Part shown: in pieces, positions 24,682 to 33,459 of the stretch
How the letters are laid out: every line of letters starts with the position of its first letter
How positions within the stretch are numbered: position 1 is the stretch's first letter
Source: Candidatus Ribeiella danica
GTDB taxonomy: Bacteria; Chloroflexota; Chloroflexia; Chloroflexales; Roseiflexaceae
NCBI GenBank assembly: GCA_016717335.1
Contig: JADKFS010000002.1
Coordinates: 186,001-250,000, forward strand
Reading direction: 5' to 3'
DNA: 64,000 nt
Made by a program: the position numbers and the translations under genes
The notes under the pieces: generated by a model
The model's database searches: none
What the model saw: only the letters and a program-made list of their open reading frames with translations
What the model was told of the DNA's origin: nothing

Positions 24682-26499
24682 CTAGGCCGTACGCTGCTCG
24701 AGCAGCGCGGTCAGGCGGTCGACGTAGGCCGCGAGGGTGGCGAAGGTGGTCTCGACCGCGTCGGGCGAGGTCATGTCCACGCCGGCGAGCTTGAGCGCGT
24801 CGAGCGGGTAGAGCGAGCTGCCGGCCTTCAGGAACGCGAGGTAGCTCTCGGCGGCGCCCGGCCGGCCTGCGCCCACGCCGGACGCGAGCGCGTGCGCGGC
24901 CGAGATGCCGGTGGCGTACTGGAAGACGTAGAAGTTGGAGTAGAGGTGGGTCGAGAACTGGCACCAGGTGCTGCCGACGCGCTCGCGGTCGACCTGGACC
25001 TCGTCGCCGAAGCCCTCCTGGAACAGGTCGGCCATCAGCGCGATCATGCCGTCGGCCGTCAGCGCGTCACCGCGCTCGACCCGCTCGTGGATCGCCAGCT
25101 CGAAGCGCGCGAGGGTCGGCATGACGAAGAAGTACCGGTGGAAGTTCGACATCGCCTCCTCGATCACCGCGATCTGGACATCCGTGTCGGCGCTGCGCTC
25201 CAGCAGGTGCGCGCGCACCATGGCCTGGTTGAAGTTCGAGGCGACCTCGGCGACGAAGTTCGAGTAGTCGGCGTAGATCAGCGGCTGGTTCTGCCAGGAG
25301 AGGTAGGAGTGCATCGAGTGGCCGAGCTCGTGCGCCAGCGTGCTCATGCTGAAGATGTCGTCGTTGTAGCTCATCAGGATGAACGGGTGGGTCCCCGGCA
25401 CGCCGTGCGAGTAGGCGCCCATGCGCTTGCCTTGGTTCGGGTAGATGTCGACCCAGCGCTGCTCGGTCAGGCCGCGCCGCATAGTGGCGACGTAGCTCTC
25501 GCCCAGCGGCCGCATGCCGTCGCAGATCCACTCGACCGACTGCTCGAACGGCACCGCCGGCGCCTGGCGCGCCAGCGGCGCCTTGACGTCGTAGATATGA
25601 AAGGTCGGGTAGCCGAGCGCGCGGCGCCGCAGGCCCCAGTAGCGGTGCCAGGTCGGCAGGTGGCGTCGGAAGGTCTCGATCAGGTTGTGGAACACCGCGA
25701 CCGGGATGTGGACCGGCCCGAGCGCGGCCTCGATCGAGGAGGGGTAGCGCCGCGCGCGGGCCATGAATACGTTCTGCTTCACGCCGGTGGCCAGGCAGCT
25801 CGCCATGGTGTTCTTGGCGGCCAGGTGCGCGTCGGCGTAGCTCTCCCAGGCGGTCCGGCGCGTCTCGCGATCGGGGCTGGTCAGCAGTGCGCTGATGTTA
25901 CCCTGCGCCAGGTCGATCGCCGCGCCGGCGGCGTCGTACGCCGGCCCGAAGCGCAGGTCGGCGTCGGCCAGCACGCCGTGGATGTCGGCGGCGCTGTTGA
26001 AGGGCTCCTGCAGGTGCCCCAGCAGCTGCTCGACCTCGGCCGAGCGGACGTGGGCCTGCTTGCGCTCTAGCTGGTCGAAGTAGTGCGCGTAGCCGGCCAG
26101 GCCGGCGTCCTCGTCCATCCAGCGCCGCAGCGTGTCGAAGCCAAGCGTCAGCAGCTCCGGCTCGGCGAAGGCCGTCGCGGCGGCCGCGCGCGAGAACAGG
26201 CCGATCGCGCGCTCGTACATGGCGGTCGCATCTTGGTCGGCGGTGTCGACGTTGTGCAGCATGCTGGCGTACAGGTAGAGCCGGCTGACCGCGTTGGTCA
26301 GTTGATCTGCGCTGCGCAGCCAGTCGGCCAGCACGGCCGGCCCGTCGCCGAGGTGCCCGTGGAAGCGCGCCAGCCGGTCCAGCTCGCCGGTGACGCGCGC
26401 GAGCTCGGCCTCCCAGCTCGCGTCCGACTCGAAGACGCTGGCGGCGTCCCAGGTGTGCTCGACGGCGATCTCGCCGCGCGGTCGTACCATGTTCGACAT
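24682..26499 (-). CDS. pepF: Oligoendopeptidase F (M3 metallopeptidase)
   Basis: The 605-residue cytosolic zinc peptidase cleaves oligopeptides. The zinc motif HELGHSMH starts at H390 (H390, E391, H394), with the third ligand in the following helix (FVAEVASNFNQAM). The M3 features HPFILMSYNDDIFSMSTLAH and the substrate loop YHxFxMP-like (NFHRYFFVMPTLARFE) are present. Length is typical of the family (about 600). The ATG at 26499 is preceded by AGGAGCC. A family C repeat lies just upstream, and the rdgB gene precedes it on the same strand. Confidence 0.95.
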   Translation of the reverse strand: MSNMVRPRGEIAVEHTWDAASVFESDASWEAELARVTGELDRLARFHGHLGDGPAVLADWLRSADQLTNAVSRLYLYASMLHNVDTADQDATAMYERAIGLFSRAAAATAFAEPELLTLGFDTLRRWMDEDAGLAGYAHYFDQLERKQAHVRSAEVEQLLGHLQEPFNSAADIHGVLADADLRFGPAYDAAGAAIDLAQGNISALLTSPDRETRRTAWESYADAHLAAKNTMASCLATGVKQNVFMARARRYPSSIEAALGPVHIPVAVFHNLIETFRRHLPTWHRYWGLRRRALGYPTFHIYDVKAPLARQAPAVPFEQSVEWICDGMRPLGESYVATMRRGLTEQRWVDIYPNQGKRMGAYSHGVPGTHPFILMSYNDDIFSMSTLAHELGHSMHSYLSWQNQPLIYADYSNFVAEVASNFNQAMVRAHLLERSADTDVQIAVIEEAMSNFHRYFFVMPTLARFELAIHERVERGDALTADGMIALMADLFQEGFGDEVQVDRERVGSTWCQFSTHLYSNFYVFQYATGISAAHALASGVGAGRPGAAESYLAFLKAGSSLYPLDALKLAGVDMTSPDAVETTFATLAAYVDRLTALLEQRTA

Positions 26500-26515
26500 C
26501 GTTAGGCTCCTTATT

Positions 26516-26572
26516 CAGTCGGCAGTCGGCAGTCGGCAGTTTGCAGTTTGCCGCAGCTGCCGACTGCAACTC
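26516..26572. repeat. Family C heptamer hairpin (CAGTCGG / CAGTTTG)
   Basis: CAGTCGG occurs three times followed by CAGTTTG twice, then the complementary GCTGCCGACTGCAACT. It lies between rdgB and pepF. Confidence 0.8.
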
Positions 26573-26596
26573 GGTATGTATTTCTATCACGCTGCA

Positions 26597-27205
26597 CTAG
26601 AGCAGGTCTTCGGCGATCCAGCGATCCAGCACCTCGCGCGCGGCGCGGGCTGCCTGGGCGCGGTGGCTGACCTGGTTCTTGCGATCGGGCGGCAGCTCGG
26701 CCAGCGTCGCGTTCTCGTCGAGCAGGTAGAACAGCGGATCGTAGCCGAAGCCGTTCGCGCCGCGCGGCGCCAGCTCGATCACACCCGGCAGCGCGCCCTC
26801 GACATCCTCGACGCGGCCGCCGGGCAGGGCCAGCGCGATCGCGCAGACGAAGCGCGCCAGCCGGGCGTGGAACGGCACGTTCGCGAGCTTCTCGAGCAGC
26901 AGCGCGTTGCGTTCGGCGTCGCTCGCGCCCGGGCCGGCGTAGCGAGCCGACCTGACCCCCGGCTCGCCGCCGAGCGCGTGCACCTCGAGGCCCGAGTCGT
27001 CGGCCAGCGCCGGCAGGCCGCTGCGCCCGGCGTAGTACTCGGCCTTCAGCCGCGCGTTTTCGGCGAAGGTCGCGCCGGTCTCCTCCACGTCGTCGTCGAT
27101 GCCGAGGTCGGCCAGCGAGCGCAGCTCCAGCGGCAGGCCGGCGAAGATCGCGGCGTACTCGCGCAGCTTGTTCCGGTTGGTCGTGGCGATCAGCAGAGCA
27201 GCCAT
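26597..27205 (-). CDS. rdgB: XTP/dITP diphosphatase (RdgB/HAM1 family)
   Basis: This 202-residue enzyme hydrolyses non-canonical purine triphosphates (ITP, XTP, dITP) to monophosphates, keeping them out of nucleic acids. Family motifs are LLIATTNRNKLREY (about 4-17), LADDSGLEVHALGGEPGVRSARYAG split over about 65-90, and GANGFGYDPLFYL (about 145-157). The ATG at 27205 places the substrate motif at the N-terminus; the longer upstream frame runs into the promoter. It lies upstream of pepF in the same orientation. Confidence 0.95.
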   Translation of the reverse strand: MAALLIATTNRNKLREYAAIFAGLPLELRSLADLGIDDDVEETGATFAENARLKAEYYAGRSGLPALADDSGLEVHALGGEPGVRSARYAGPGASDAERNALLLEKLANVPFHARLARFVCAIALALPGGRVEDVEGALPGVIELAPRGANGFGYDPLFYLLDENATLAELPPDRKNQVSHRAQAARAAREVLDRWIAEDLL

Positions 27206-27245
27206 GTGCGTTTCTTCTTCTTTCCTGGTCAAAAATGTGTGCGGA

Positions 27246-27274
27246 AGCGTAAACCGTTTGGCGCAGGCTGTCAA
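27246..27274 (-). promoter_or_regulatory. Probable sigma-70 promoter of rdgB
   Basis: Minus strand -35 TTGACA (27269-27274), 17-base spacer, -10 TACGCT (27246-27251). The start is predicted near 27239, about 34 bases before the ATG. Confidence 0.6.
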
Positions 27275-27360
27275 GCGCTTTCCGGGGGGCGCCCCCATAC
27301 CCCCGGCTGCGCGTGGGGCTATGCGCCCCGTTCACCCATCCAAATCGCCGCCGCAGCGTG

Positions 27361-27847
27361 CGTGTGTTCGTGGGCGGGCTCCGCCCCACACACCCCCCGC
27401 TGGGGGCGGAGCCCGCCTCCAGACCCCCTGCAAATAATCCCACTCCGGCGACAACGCCGGTGGCGCATGCCCGGCGGAATCACGGCGCGGCGGGAGAGAA
27501 TGCGCTCGATCGAGCGCCAGATCGAGACGTCGCGCGTTGCCTTCCGCCCCTTCGGAGTATTGATGGGCATGCGCCACGACGGATGTAGCCGAGACAAGGT
27601 TGTTTGCCGGAGGGGGCCGGGGGGAACCGGCGCGGGTTCCCCCAGCCGGGGGGCCGGGGGCGGAGCGCCCCGGAAAAACGCTAGCGGGCGTGTGTTCGTG
27701 GGCGGGCTCCGCCCCCCACACCCCCCGCTGGGGGCGGAGCCCGCCCCCAGACCCCCTGCAAATAATCCCACTCCGGCGACAACGCCGGTGGCGCATGCCC
27801 GGCGGAATCACGGCGCGGCAGGAGAGAATGCGCCCGGGCGAGCGCCG
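27361..27847. repeat. Two near-identical direct repeats of about 160 bp with a family B fragment between
   Basis: Copies at about 27361-27520 and 27689-27847 share CGTGTGTTCGTGGGCGGGCT, a hairpin CCCCCCGCTGGGGG, CAAATAATCCCACTCCGGCG and GGCGCATGCCCGGCGG with few differences. Between them lie minus-orientation family B boxes (GGGCATGCGCCACGACGGAT, TTTGCCGGAGGGGG, GGGGCGCTCCG-like). The 708-base gap 27206-27913 has no supported gene. Confidence 0.8.
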
Positions 27848-27913
27848 AATTGAACGCCCCCACAGATCATTCTATGCCGGAGGGGGCCGGGGGCAAAGCG
27901 CCCCGGCAGAAGA

Positions 27914-30016
27914 TCACCGCCGCGCCAGCGACACAAACCACACCGACGCAGGCCCAAAGGTCGCCGTGTAGGTGCTGTCCGCTGCGGGCGTAACGATCGT
28001 GCGCGACGGGGCCGGGCCGCCATCCGACCACGAGACGATCGCCAGCCACTGGCCCGAGCTATCCTGCTGCGGCGGCGCCGATACGTACAGCGCGTAGCCC
28101 TCCCACGAGACCAGCGTCTGGGGCGCCGTCGTCGCCTCGCCGTTCACGATTAGGCTCAGGCCGGTCGGGACTGTCTCAAATGTTATGTTAACGAGATGCG
28201 GCTGAAGCTCGCGGGTGATCACGCTCGAAAGCCCGGTCGAGTCGGTCGCGGTCAGCTCGATCTCGAGGTAGCTGATCGGGGCCGCGGGCAGGTCCTCGGG
28301 CGGCGGCGCGGTGATCGTGATATTGTTGCCGGCGGTCGACAGCAGGTAGGGGTGGACGTGCGTGCTGTGGTGCAGAAGCACGCGCCAGGTCAGCCGCGCG
28401 TCGGGCAGCGCGCCATCCTGCGCGTCGATCGCGCTGCCGTGGAGCGTGATCTGCTGGCCGACCCGGAAGGTCGCGCCTTCCACGGGCGAGTCGATCGTCG
28501 GAGCCGGCGGCGTGTTGCCCGAGTCGATCCGCACGGTCGCCGTGCCGAGCCCGCCCTTGCCGTCGCTGACGCGCAGCGTGGCGGTGTAGACGCCGGCCGC
28601 GTAGCTGTGAGTCGCCTGGGCGCCGCTGGCGTGGGCCGCGCCGTCGCCAAAGTCCCAGTCGTAGCTGAGCTGGTCGCCGTCCAGGTCGCTGCTGGCCGAG
28701 CCGTCGAAGCTGACCTGCAGCGGCGCGGCGCCGTAGCGCGGGCTAGCCGACGCAGCCGCCACGGGAGAGCGGTTGGCGCTGCCGGTGTAGGCCAGGCGGC
28801 GCACCTCGCCGCCGCCGTACGCGAGGTAGTAGAGCGCCTGGCTGCTGCCGTACGGGCCGAAGGTGATCGTCGTCGGGCCGTTGAGCCCTAAGACGAAGTC
28901 GGCCTGTCCGAAGGTCGCGCCGGACGAGGTGAGCCGGAAGATCTTGCCGCAGACGAAGTCGGCGAACAGGTACGCGCCGTCATAGGCAGCCGGCCAGACG
29001 CCGGGCGGCACGAAGGCGCCGCCGGTGATCGAGTTGCAGCTGCCGTGCTGGTAATCGTAGATCGGGTCGACCATGTCGGCCGGCGCGGGGCTGCACTTGC
29101 CGGTCGTGCTGTTCACGTGCCTGCCCTCGCGGCAGTTCCAGCCGTAGTCGGCGCCCTTCTGGCCCTGGTCGATCTCCTCCCAGGCGTTCTGGCCGACGTC
29201 GTTGATGTAGAACGCGCTGGTGCCCGGCCTGAAGGCGAGGCGGTAGGGGTTGCGCAGGCCCCAGGCGAAGGTCTCCTGGCACCTGTTGCCCTCGCTGGTG
29301 CGGCCGGTCAGGTTGCAGCGCGCGGTGCCGCTGCCCTGGAACGGGTTATCGGGCGGAATGCCGCCGTCGCGCGTGATGCGCAGGATCTTGCCGAGCAGGA
29401 TGAACTGGTCGCGGGTGGCATCGTTGTTCCCGCCGCTGCCGCTATCGCCGGCGTAGTCAGCCCCGCCGTCTCCGACGCTGACGTACAGGAAGCCGTCCTG
29501 GCCGAAGTGCAGGTCGCCGGCGTTGTGGTTGCCGTTCGGCGACGGGATATTGTCGACCAGCACCGTCTCGCCGCTGGCGACGTTGGCGTTCGACAGCGTG
29601 AAGCGCGCGACCCGGTTGACCGGGTTGCTCGGGTTGGCCGGCTGGCCGGTCGGGCAGCTGTTGGCGCGGTTGTAGGTGTAGTAGACGTAGATGTAGTGGT
29701 TGGACGCGAAGCTGGGGTCGACCGCCACGCCGAGCAGGCCGCGCTCGCTGTTCGAGCAGATCTTGGCGCTCAGATCGAGCGCAGGCGCGCTCAGCAGCGC
29801 GCCGCCGGCATAGACATAGAGCTGGCCGGACTGGGACGCGATCAGCAGCCGGTCGGGCGACACAAACGCAAGCGCGGTCGGCACATCGACCTTGGCCAGC
29901 AGCGCGTCGGTAAAGCCGGCCGGCACCACCGCCGCGGCCGGCCGCGCCGCCGCGACCTGGGCCAGCAGCAGCGCGAGCGCGACAACGCCGGCGATTCGAG
30001 CGATCGTTCGGTGCAT
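27914..30016 (-). CDS. Secreted PQQ-type sugar dehydrogenase (GSDH fold) with PKD domain
   Basis: The 700-residue protein has a signal peptide (VVALALLLAQVAAARPAAA). A six-bladed GSDH-type propeller (about 35-395) carries GNHNAGDLHFGQDGFLYVSVG, whose His is the likely base, and ETFAWGLRNPYRLAF, ligand regions of soluble glucose/aldose sugar dehydrogenases. A PKD domain follows (about 405-490; FDGSASSDLDGDQLSYDWDFGDG), then an Ig-like segment (about 495-610) and a C-terminal beta module (about 615-700). It probably oxidises sugars outside the cell with PQQ. The ATG at 30016 has GGAGAGG upstream, and a -10 TATAAT (30049-30054) lies before it. Confidence 0.87.
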   Translation of the reverse strand: MHRTIARIAGVVALALLLAQVAAARPAAAVVPAGFTDALLAKVDVPTALAFVSPDRLLIASQSGQLYVYAGGALLSAPALDLSAKICSNSERGLLGVAVDPSFASNHYIYVYYTYNRANSCPTGQPANPSNPVNRVARFTLSNANVASGETVLVDNIPSPNGNHNAGDLHFGQDGFLYVSVGDGGADYAGDSGSGGNNDATRDQFILLGKILRITRDGGIPPDNPFQGSGTARCNLTGRTSEGNRCQETFAWGLRNPYRLAFRPGTSAFYINDVGQNAWEEIDQGQKGADYGWNCREGRHVNSTTGKCSPAPADMVDPIYDYQHGSCNSITGGAFVPPGVWPAAYDGAYLFADFVCGKIFRLTSSGATFGQADFVLGLNGPTTITFGPYGSSQALYYLAYGGGEVRRLAYTGSANRSPVAAASASPRYGAAPLQVSFDGSASSDLDGDQLSYDWDFGDGAAHASGAQATHSYAAGVYTATLRVSDGKGGLGTATVRIDSGNTPPAPTIDSPVEGATFRVGQQITLHGSAIDAQDGALPDARLTWRVLLHHSTHVHPYLLSTAGNNITITAPPPEDLPAAPISYLEIELTATDSTGLSSVITRELQPHLVNITFETVPTGLSLIVNGEATTAPQTLVSWEGYALYVSAPPQQDSSGQWLAIVSWSDGGPAPSRTIVTPAADSTYTATFGPASVWFVSLARR

Positions 30017-30155
30017 GAACCTCTCCATTCTAGTCGGGTGACAGGCCCATTATAGCCGCTGGGCGCGGAGTTTGCTGGCTATCGCTTCTTTTGTTCTCTC
30101 GCCCCCCCCGCCGTTTTGGGGGTGATTTTTCATGTGGTGTCGTGTCCCACCCGAT

Positions 30156-30291
30156 CACCCCACCCCCTACCCCCGCCCCTGCCAGGGGCGGGGAAACGGT
30201 AGCTCGGCACGGGGTTTCGGCTCCGCCGAAACCCCGTGCCGAGCCAACACATTCCCCCACTCCCGTTGGGAGAGGGGGCAGAGGGTGAGGG
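30156..30291. repeat. Family A three-hairpin element (copy 5)
   Basis: Arms CACCCCACCCCCTACCCCC and GGGGGCAGAGGGTGAGGG. Hairpins CCGCCCCTGCCAGGGGCGG, central GGCACGGGGTTTCGG/CCGAAACCCCGTGCC around CTCCG, and CCCCCACTCCCGTTGGGAG. It lies in the 621-base divergent gap 30017-30637, where no gene is supported. Confidence 0.8.
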
Positions 30292-30453
30292 CCGCCAGCG
30301 CAGGTGAAGGGATCTTACCTGCAGATGTTGGTCTGTTCTCCGCACCTGCGCGCGCTTTTCGTATGATCTACAGCGTTTGACGCCGGTGATCTCGATAATG
30401 AAGAGCGGCAGGCAGGGCGCGGCAGGAGGCTTGCCGCCGAATGCCTGATTTGG

Positions 30454-30481
30454 TTGACCGTACCCTGAAAATGCTTATAAT
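30454..30481 (+). promoter_or_regulatory. Sigma-70 promoter of the EF-G-like gene
   Basis: -35 TTGACC (30454-30459), 16-base spacer, -10 TATAAT (30476-30481). A start near 30488 would give a leader of about 150 bases before the ATG at 30638. Confidence 0.75.
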
Positions 30482-30637
30482 ACGTGGCTGACCCCCTAGT
30501 AGCGGATCGGGCGGATCACCGACGAACGCAACGGAGGCAATCACCGGCAGTCCACACGCTTTTGCCGCACCCGTCGCGCCCGCCCCCGGCCGGCTCGCTC
30601 CGCAAGGCTGCACCATCGCTCTGTCAAGGAGGACTTC

Positions 30638-32740
30638 ATGCGATCCTATGGACCCGACAAGATCCACAACGTTGGACTCTTCGGCCACGGCGGCAGCGGG
30701 AAGACTACGCTTATGGAGGCGCTGTTGCTCACCGCCAAGGCCATCTCCCGCGCGGGTCGCGTCGAGGACGGCAACACCGTCAGCGACTACGATCCGGACG
30801 AGCAGAAGCGCCGACAGTCGATCAACATCAGCGTCGCGCCGGTCGAGTGGAAGGACAACAAGTTCAACCTGATCGATGTGCCCGGCACGTCCGACTTCTC
30901 CGCCGAGGTCGCCGCGACGATGCGCGTGATCGACGGCGCCATGATCGTGATGGACGCGGCCGGCGGCGTCGAGGTCGGCACCGAGGCGGCCTGGGAGGCG
31001 GCCAAGGCCGCCAATGTCCCGCGGGTGATCTTCATCAACAAGCTCGACCGCGAGAACGCCAACTTCTTTCGCGTGGTCGAGCAGGCCCAGCAGATGCTCG
31101 ACGACGCGGTGACGCCCATGCAGATCCCGATCGGCTCGCAGCGCGAATTCAAGGGCATCATCTCGCTGCGCCGCCAGCGCGCCTGGCTGGTCTCCGATAA
31201 GCACGACGGCTCGTACGTCGAGTCCGACATCCCGACCGAGCTGGAGGGCCTGGAGCAGGAGTGGCGCGAGAAGCTGATCGACAAGATCGCCGCGACCAAC
31301 GACGACCTGATCGAGAAGTACCTCGAGGGCGGCCCCGACGCGCTCACGCCCGAGGAGCTGCAGCGCGGCCTGCGCGACGGCATCGCCAACGGCTCGATCG
31401 TGCCGGTGTTCTGCGGCTCGTCCACCCAGGTGGCCGGGATGGCCCAGCTGATCGACGGCCTGCTCGACAGCATCCCCTCGGCCGCGCGCAAGACGGCGAC
31501 CGCGACCGACCTGCTGAGCGGCAAGCCGATCGAGCTGGCGCCGAAGATCTCCGAGCCGCTCGGGGCGCTGGTCTTCAAGACGCTGGTCGACCCCTACGGC
31601 AAGATCAGCTACGTGCGGGTCTTCAGCGGCGAGCTCAGCTCGAACTCGTCGGTCTTCAACCCGCGCACCCGCAAGGACGAGCGGATCGGCCAGCTGTTCG
31701 TGGTGCGCGGCAAGGAGCAGATCGCGGTCGCGTCGATCGGCGCCGGCGATATTGGCGTGGCGACCAAGCTGGTCGAGGTGAGCACGAACGACACGCTCTG
31801 CTCGCACGACCGGCCGCTGCAGCTCAGCCCGATCGTGTTTCCCGCGCCGGCCTACAGCGCGACGATCAAGCCCAAGACGCGCGCCGACCTCGATCGGCTC
31901 GGCGGGGCGCTGCACAACATCGTCGAGGAGGACCCCAGCCTGGTGATGACGCGCCACGCCATCACCGGCGAGACGGTGCTCTCGGGCCTAGGCGAGCCGC
32001 ACCTGCAGATCATGGCCGAGCGCATGAAGCGCAAGTTCAACGTCGACGTCGACCTTGAGCTGCCGCGCATCCCCTACCGCGAGACCATCCGCGGCAAGGC
32101 CGAGGCGCAGTATCGCCACAAGAAGCAGACCGGCGGCGCGGGCCAGTTCGGCGACGTGACCATTCGCGTCGAGCCGCTGCCGTTCGAGGCCGAGCGCGAG
32201 GACCCGCTCGAGTTCGTCAACGCGATCGTCGGCGGCGTGATCGACCGCTCGTTCATCCCCTCGGTCGAGAAGGGCGTGCGCGCGGCGATGAACGAGGGCG
32301 TCGTCTCGGGCAACCACGTGGTCGACGTGCGCGTGACGCTGTTCGACGGCAAGATGCACCCGGTCGACAGCAAGGACATCGCGTTCCAGATCGCCGGCCA
32401 CGAGGCGTTCAAGATCGCCGCGCAGAAGGCCCAGCCGGTCATCATGGAGCCGATCTACGCGCTGGAGATCAGCGTGCCCGACCAGTTCGCCGGCGACATC
32501 ATGAGCGACCTGCCGACCCGGCGCGGCCGCGTGATGGGCATGCTGCCGGACGGCACCGGCCGCACGACGATCAGCGCGCAGGCGCCGCTGGCCGAGATCC
32601 AGCGCTACGCCACCGACCTGCGCTCGCTGACGCAGGGGCGCGGGCGCTTCTCGATGAACTTCGACCACTACGAGGATGTGCCCTCCAACCTGGCGCAGAC
32701 GCTGATCGACGCGATGAAGAAGGCGCACGAGCACGAGTAG
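30638..32740 (+). CDS. Elongation factor G-like translational GTPase (EF-G2 type)
   Basis: The 700-residue protein has EF-G domains I-V: GTPase (about 8-275), beta-barrel (about 295-375), domain III (GALHNIVEEDPSL), IV (YRETIRGKAEAQYRHKKQTGG split at about 475-500) and V (PIYALEISVPDQFAGDIMSDL). G1 is GHGGSGKT at 16-23 and G4 is NKLD at 134-137. G3 is DVPGTSDF (80-87) where canonical EF-G has DTPGHVDF, so the catalytic-loop His is replaced by Thr. That places it with EF-G paralogues rather than the main translocase. AAGGAGG precedes the ATG. The canonical tuf/rps neighbours are absent. Confidence 0.9.
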   Translation: MRSYGPDKIHNVGLFGHGGSGKTTLMEALLLTAKAISRAGRVEDGNTVSDYDPDEQKRRQSINISVAPVEWKDNKFNLIDVPGTSDFSAEVAATMRVIDGAMIVMDAAGGVEVGTEAAWEAAKAANVPRVIFINKLDRENANFFRVVEQAQQMLDDAVTPMQIPIGSQREFKGIISLRRQRAWLVSDKHDGSYVESDIPTELEGLEQEWREKLIDKIAATNDDLIEKYLEGGPDALTPEELQRGLRDGIANGSIVPVFCGSSTQVAGMAQLIDGLLDSIPSAARKTATATDLLSGKPIELAPKISEPLGALVFKTLVDPYGKISYVRVFSGELSSNSSVFNPRTRKDERIGQLFVVRGKEQIAVASIGAGDIGVATKLVEVSTNDTLCSHDRPLQLSPIVFPAPAYSATIKPKTRADLDRLGGALHNIVEEDPSLVMTRHAITGETVLSGLGEPHLQIMAERMKRKFNVDVDLELPRIPYRETIRGKAEAQYRHKKQTGGAGQFGDVTIRVEPLPFEAEREDPLEFVNAIVGGVIDRSFIPSVEKGVRAAMNEGVVSGNHVVDVRVTLFDGKMHPVDSKDIAFQIAGHEAFKIAAQKAQPVIMEPIYALEISVPDQFAGDIMSDLPTRRGRVMGMLPDGTGRTTISAQAPLAEIQRYATDLRSLTQGRGRFSMNFDHYEDVPSNLAQTLIDAMKKAHEHE

Positions 32741-32753
32741 CCGACCGCTAGGC

Positions 32754-32797
32754 CGTTAGAACGTTGGAACGTTGGAACGTTTCAACGTTCTAACGTT
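32754..32797. repeat. Family C palindromic AACGTTGG array between convergent genes
   Basis: GTTAGAACGTTGGAACGTTG followed by GAACGTTTCAACGTTCTAAC can fold on itself. It directly abuts the DinB-fold stop codon (32798-32800) and lies 13 bases after the EF-G stop, so it may terminate both transcripts. Confidence 0.8.
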
Positions 32798-33280
32798 TCA
32801 GCGCCGCATCCACTCAGAGATCTGCTCGAAATGCTCTTGCTCGTGCGCGTACGAGCTCCCGGCGATATGATCGAGCAGCGATCGACCCTGGCTCCACGGA
32901 AAGCGCGTGGGGTCGTTCAGATCCTGATCTGAGACGTCCTCCAGCAGATCGATCAGCTCCTCGCGCGCGGCGTGCCACTCAGCGATCACGCGCGAGAGCG
33001 GGCGCTGGTAGTACTGCATGACAACGCTGGCGTTGTAGCGCTCGGTCTCGTCGTCGCCGACGAGGTCGGGGGTTGTCCCGCCCGCCGCGGCCCGCAGGAT
33101 GTCCGCCGCGTAGCGCTGCCAGTAGGCCAGGTGCGCCAGCACGTCCTTCACCGACCAGAGGCCGACCGCGCCCGCGCGGTTCATCTCCTCGACGCTCAGG
33201 CGCGCGATCAGCAGCTCCAGGCGCCGGTTGGTCTCGCGGATCAGCGCCTGCACTCGGCGCGCGTCCATTCCTTCTGCCAT
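32798..33280 (-). CDS. DinB/YfiT-fold family protein
   Basis: A 160-residue helical bundle protein of the DinB superfamily. The hallmark is GAVGLWSVKDVLAHLAYWQRY (about 36-56), whose His is one putative metal ligand; two more are in SLLDHIAGSSYAHEQEHFEQI near the C-terminus. Members include bacillithiol transferases and damage-inducible proteins, and the substrate here is unknown. The ATG at 33280 has GGGAG about 6 bases upstream. Its stop codon is formed at the junction with a repeat. Confidence 0.85.
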   Translation of the reverse strand: MAEGMDARRVQALIRETNRRLELLIARLSVEEMNRAGAVGLWSVKDVLAHLAYWQRYAADILRAAAGGTTPDLVGDDETERYNASVVMQYYQRPLSRVIAEWHAAREELIDLLEDVSDQDLNDPTRFPWSQGRSLLDHIAGSSYAHEQEHFEQISEWMRR

Positions 33281-33365
33281 AGCTCCCATCCCGCGGTTCG
33301 TTGATACCACACATTTTCTCGAGCGCCTGGTGCGCGACTGCCCTCGCCCTCCTGTCAGGGCTTAC

Positions 33366-33408
33366 AGCCGCCCCCTCACCCCCTGCCCGCGCCCGGGGAG
33401 GGGTGATT
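33366..33408. repeat. Short family A form
   Basis: CTCACCCCCTGCCCGCGCCC followed by GGGGAGGGGTGA: the arms and a single hairpin only. It lies between the DinB-fold and hydrolase genes. Confidence 0.6.
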
Positions 33409-33459
33409 CGGCGCAGCACCGCGCTGCAAACGAAAAACCAGCTCCCGGAAGCCTGCCCG

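Noticed and set aside
24604..26070. 488-residue plus-strand frame opposite pepF
   Set aside because: Antisense shadow, Val/Arg/Gln-rich, overlapping a complete M3 peptidase.
30368..31957. 529-residue minus-strand frame opposite the EF-G-like gene
   Set aside because: Antisense shadow; EF-G motifs on the plus strand are unambiguous.
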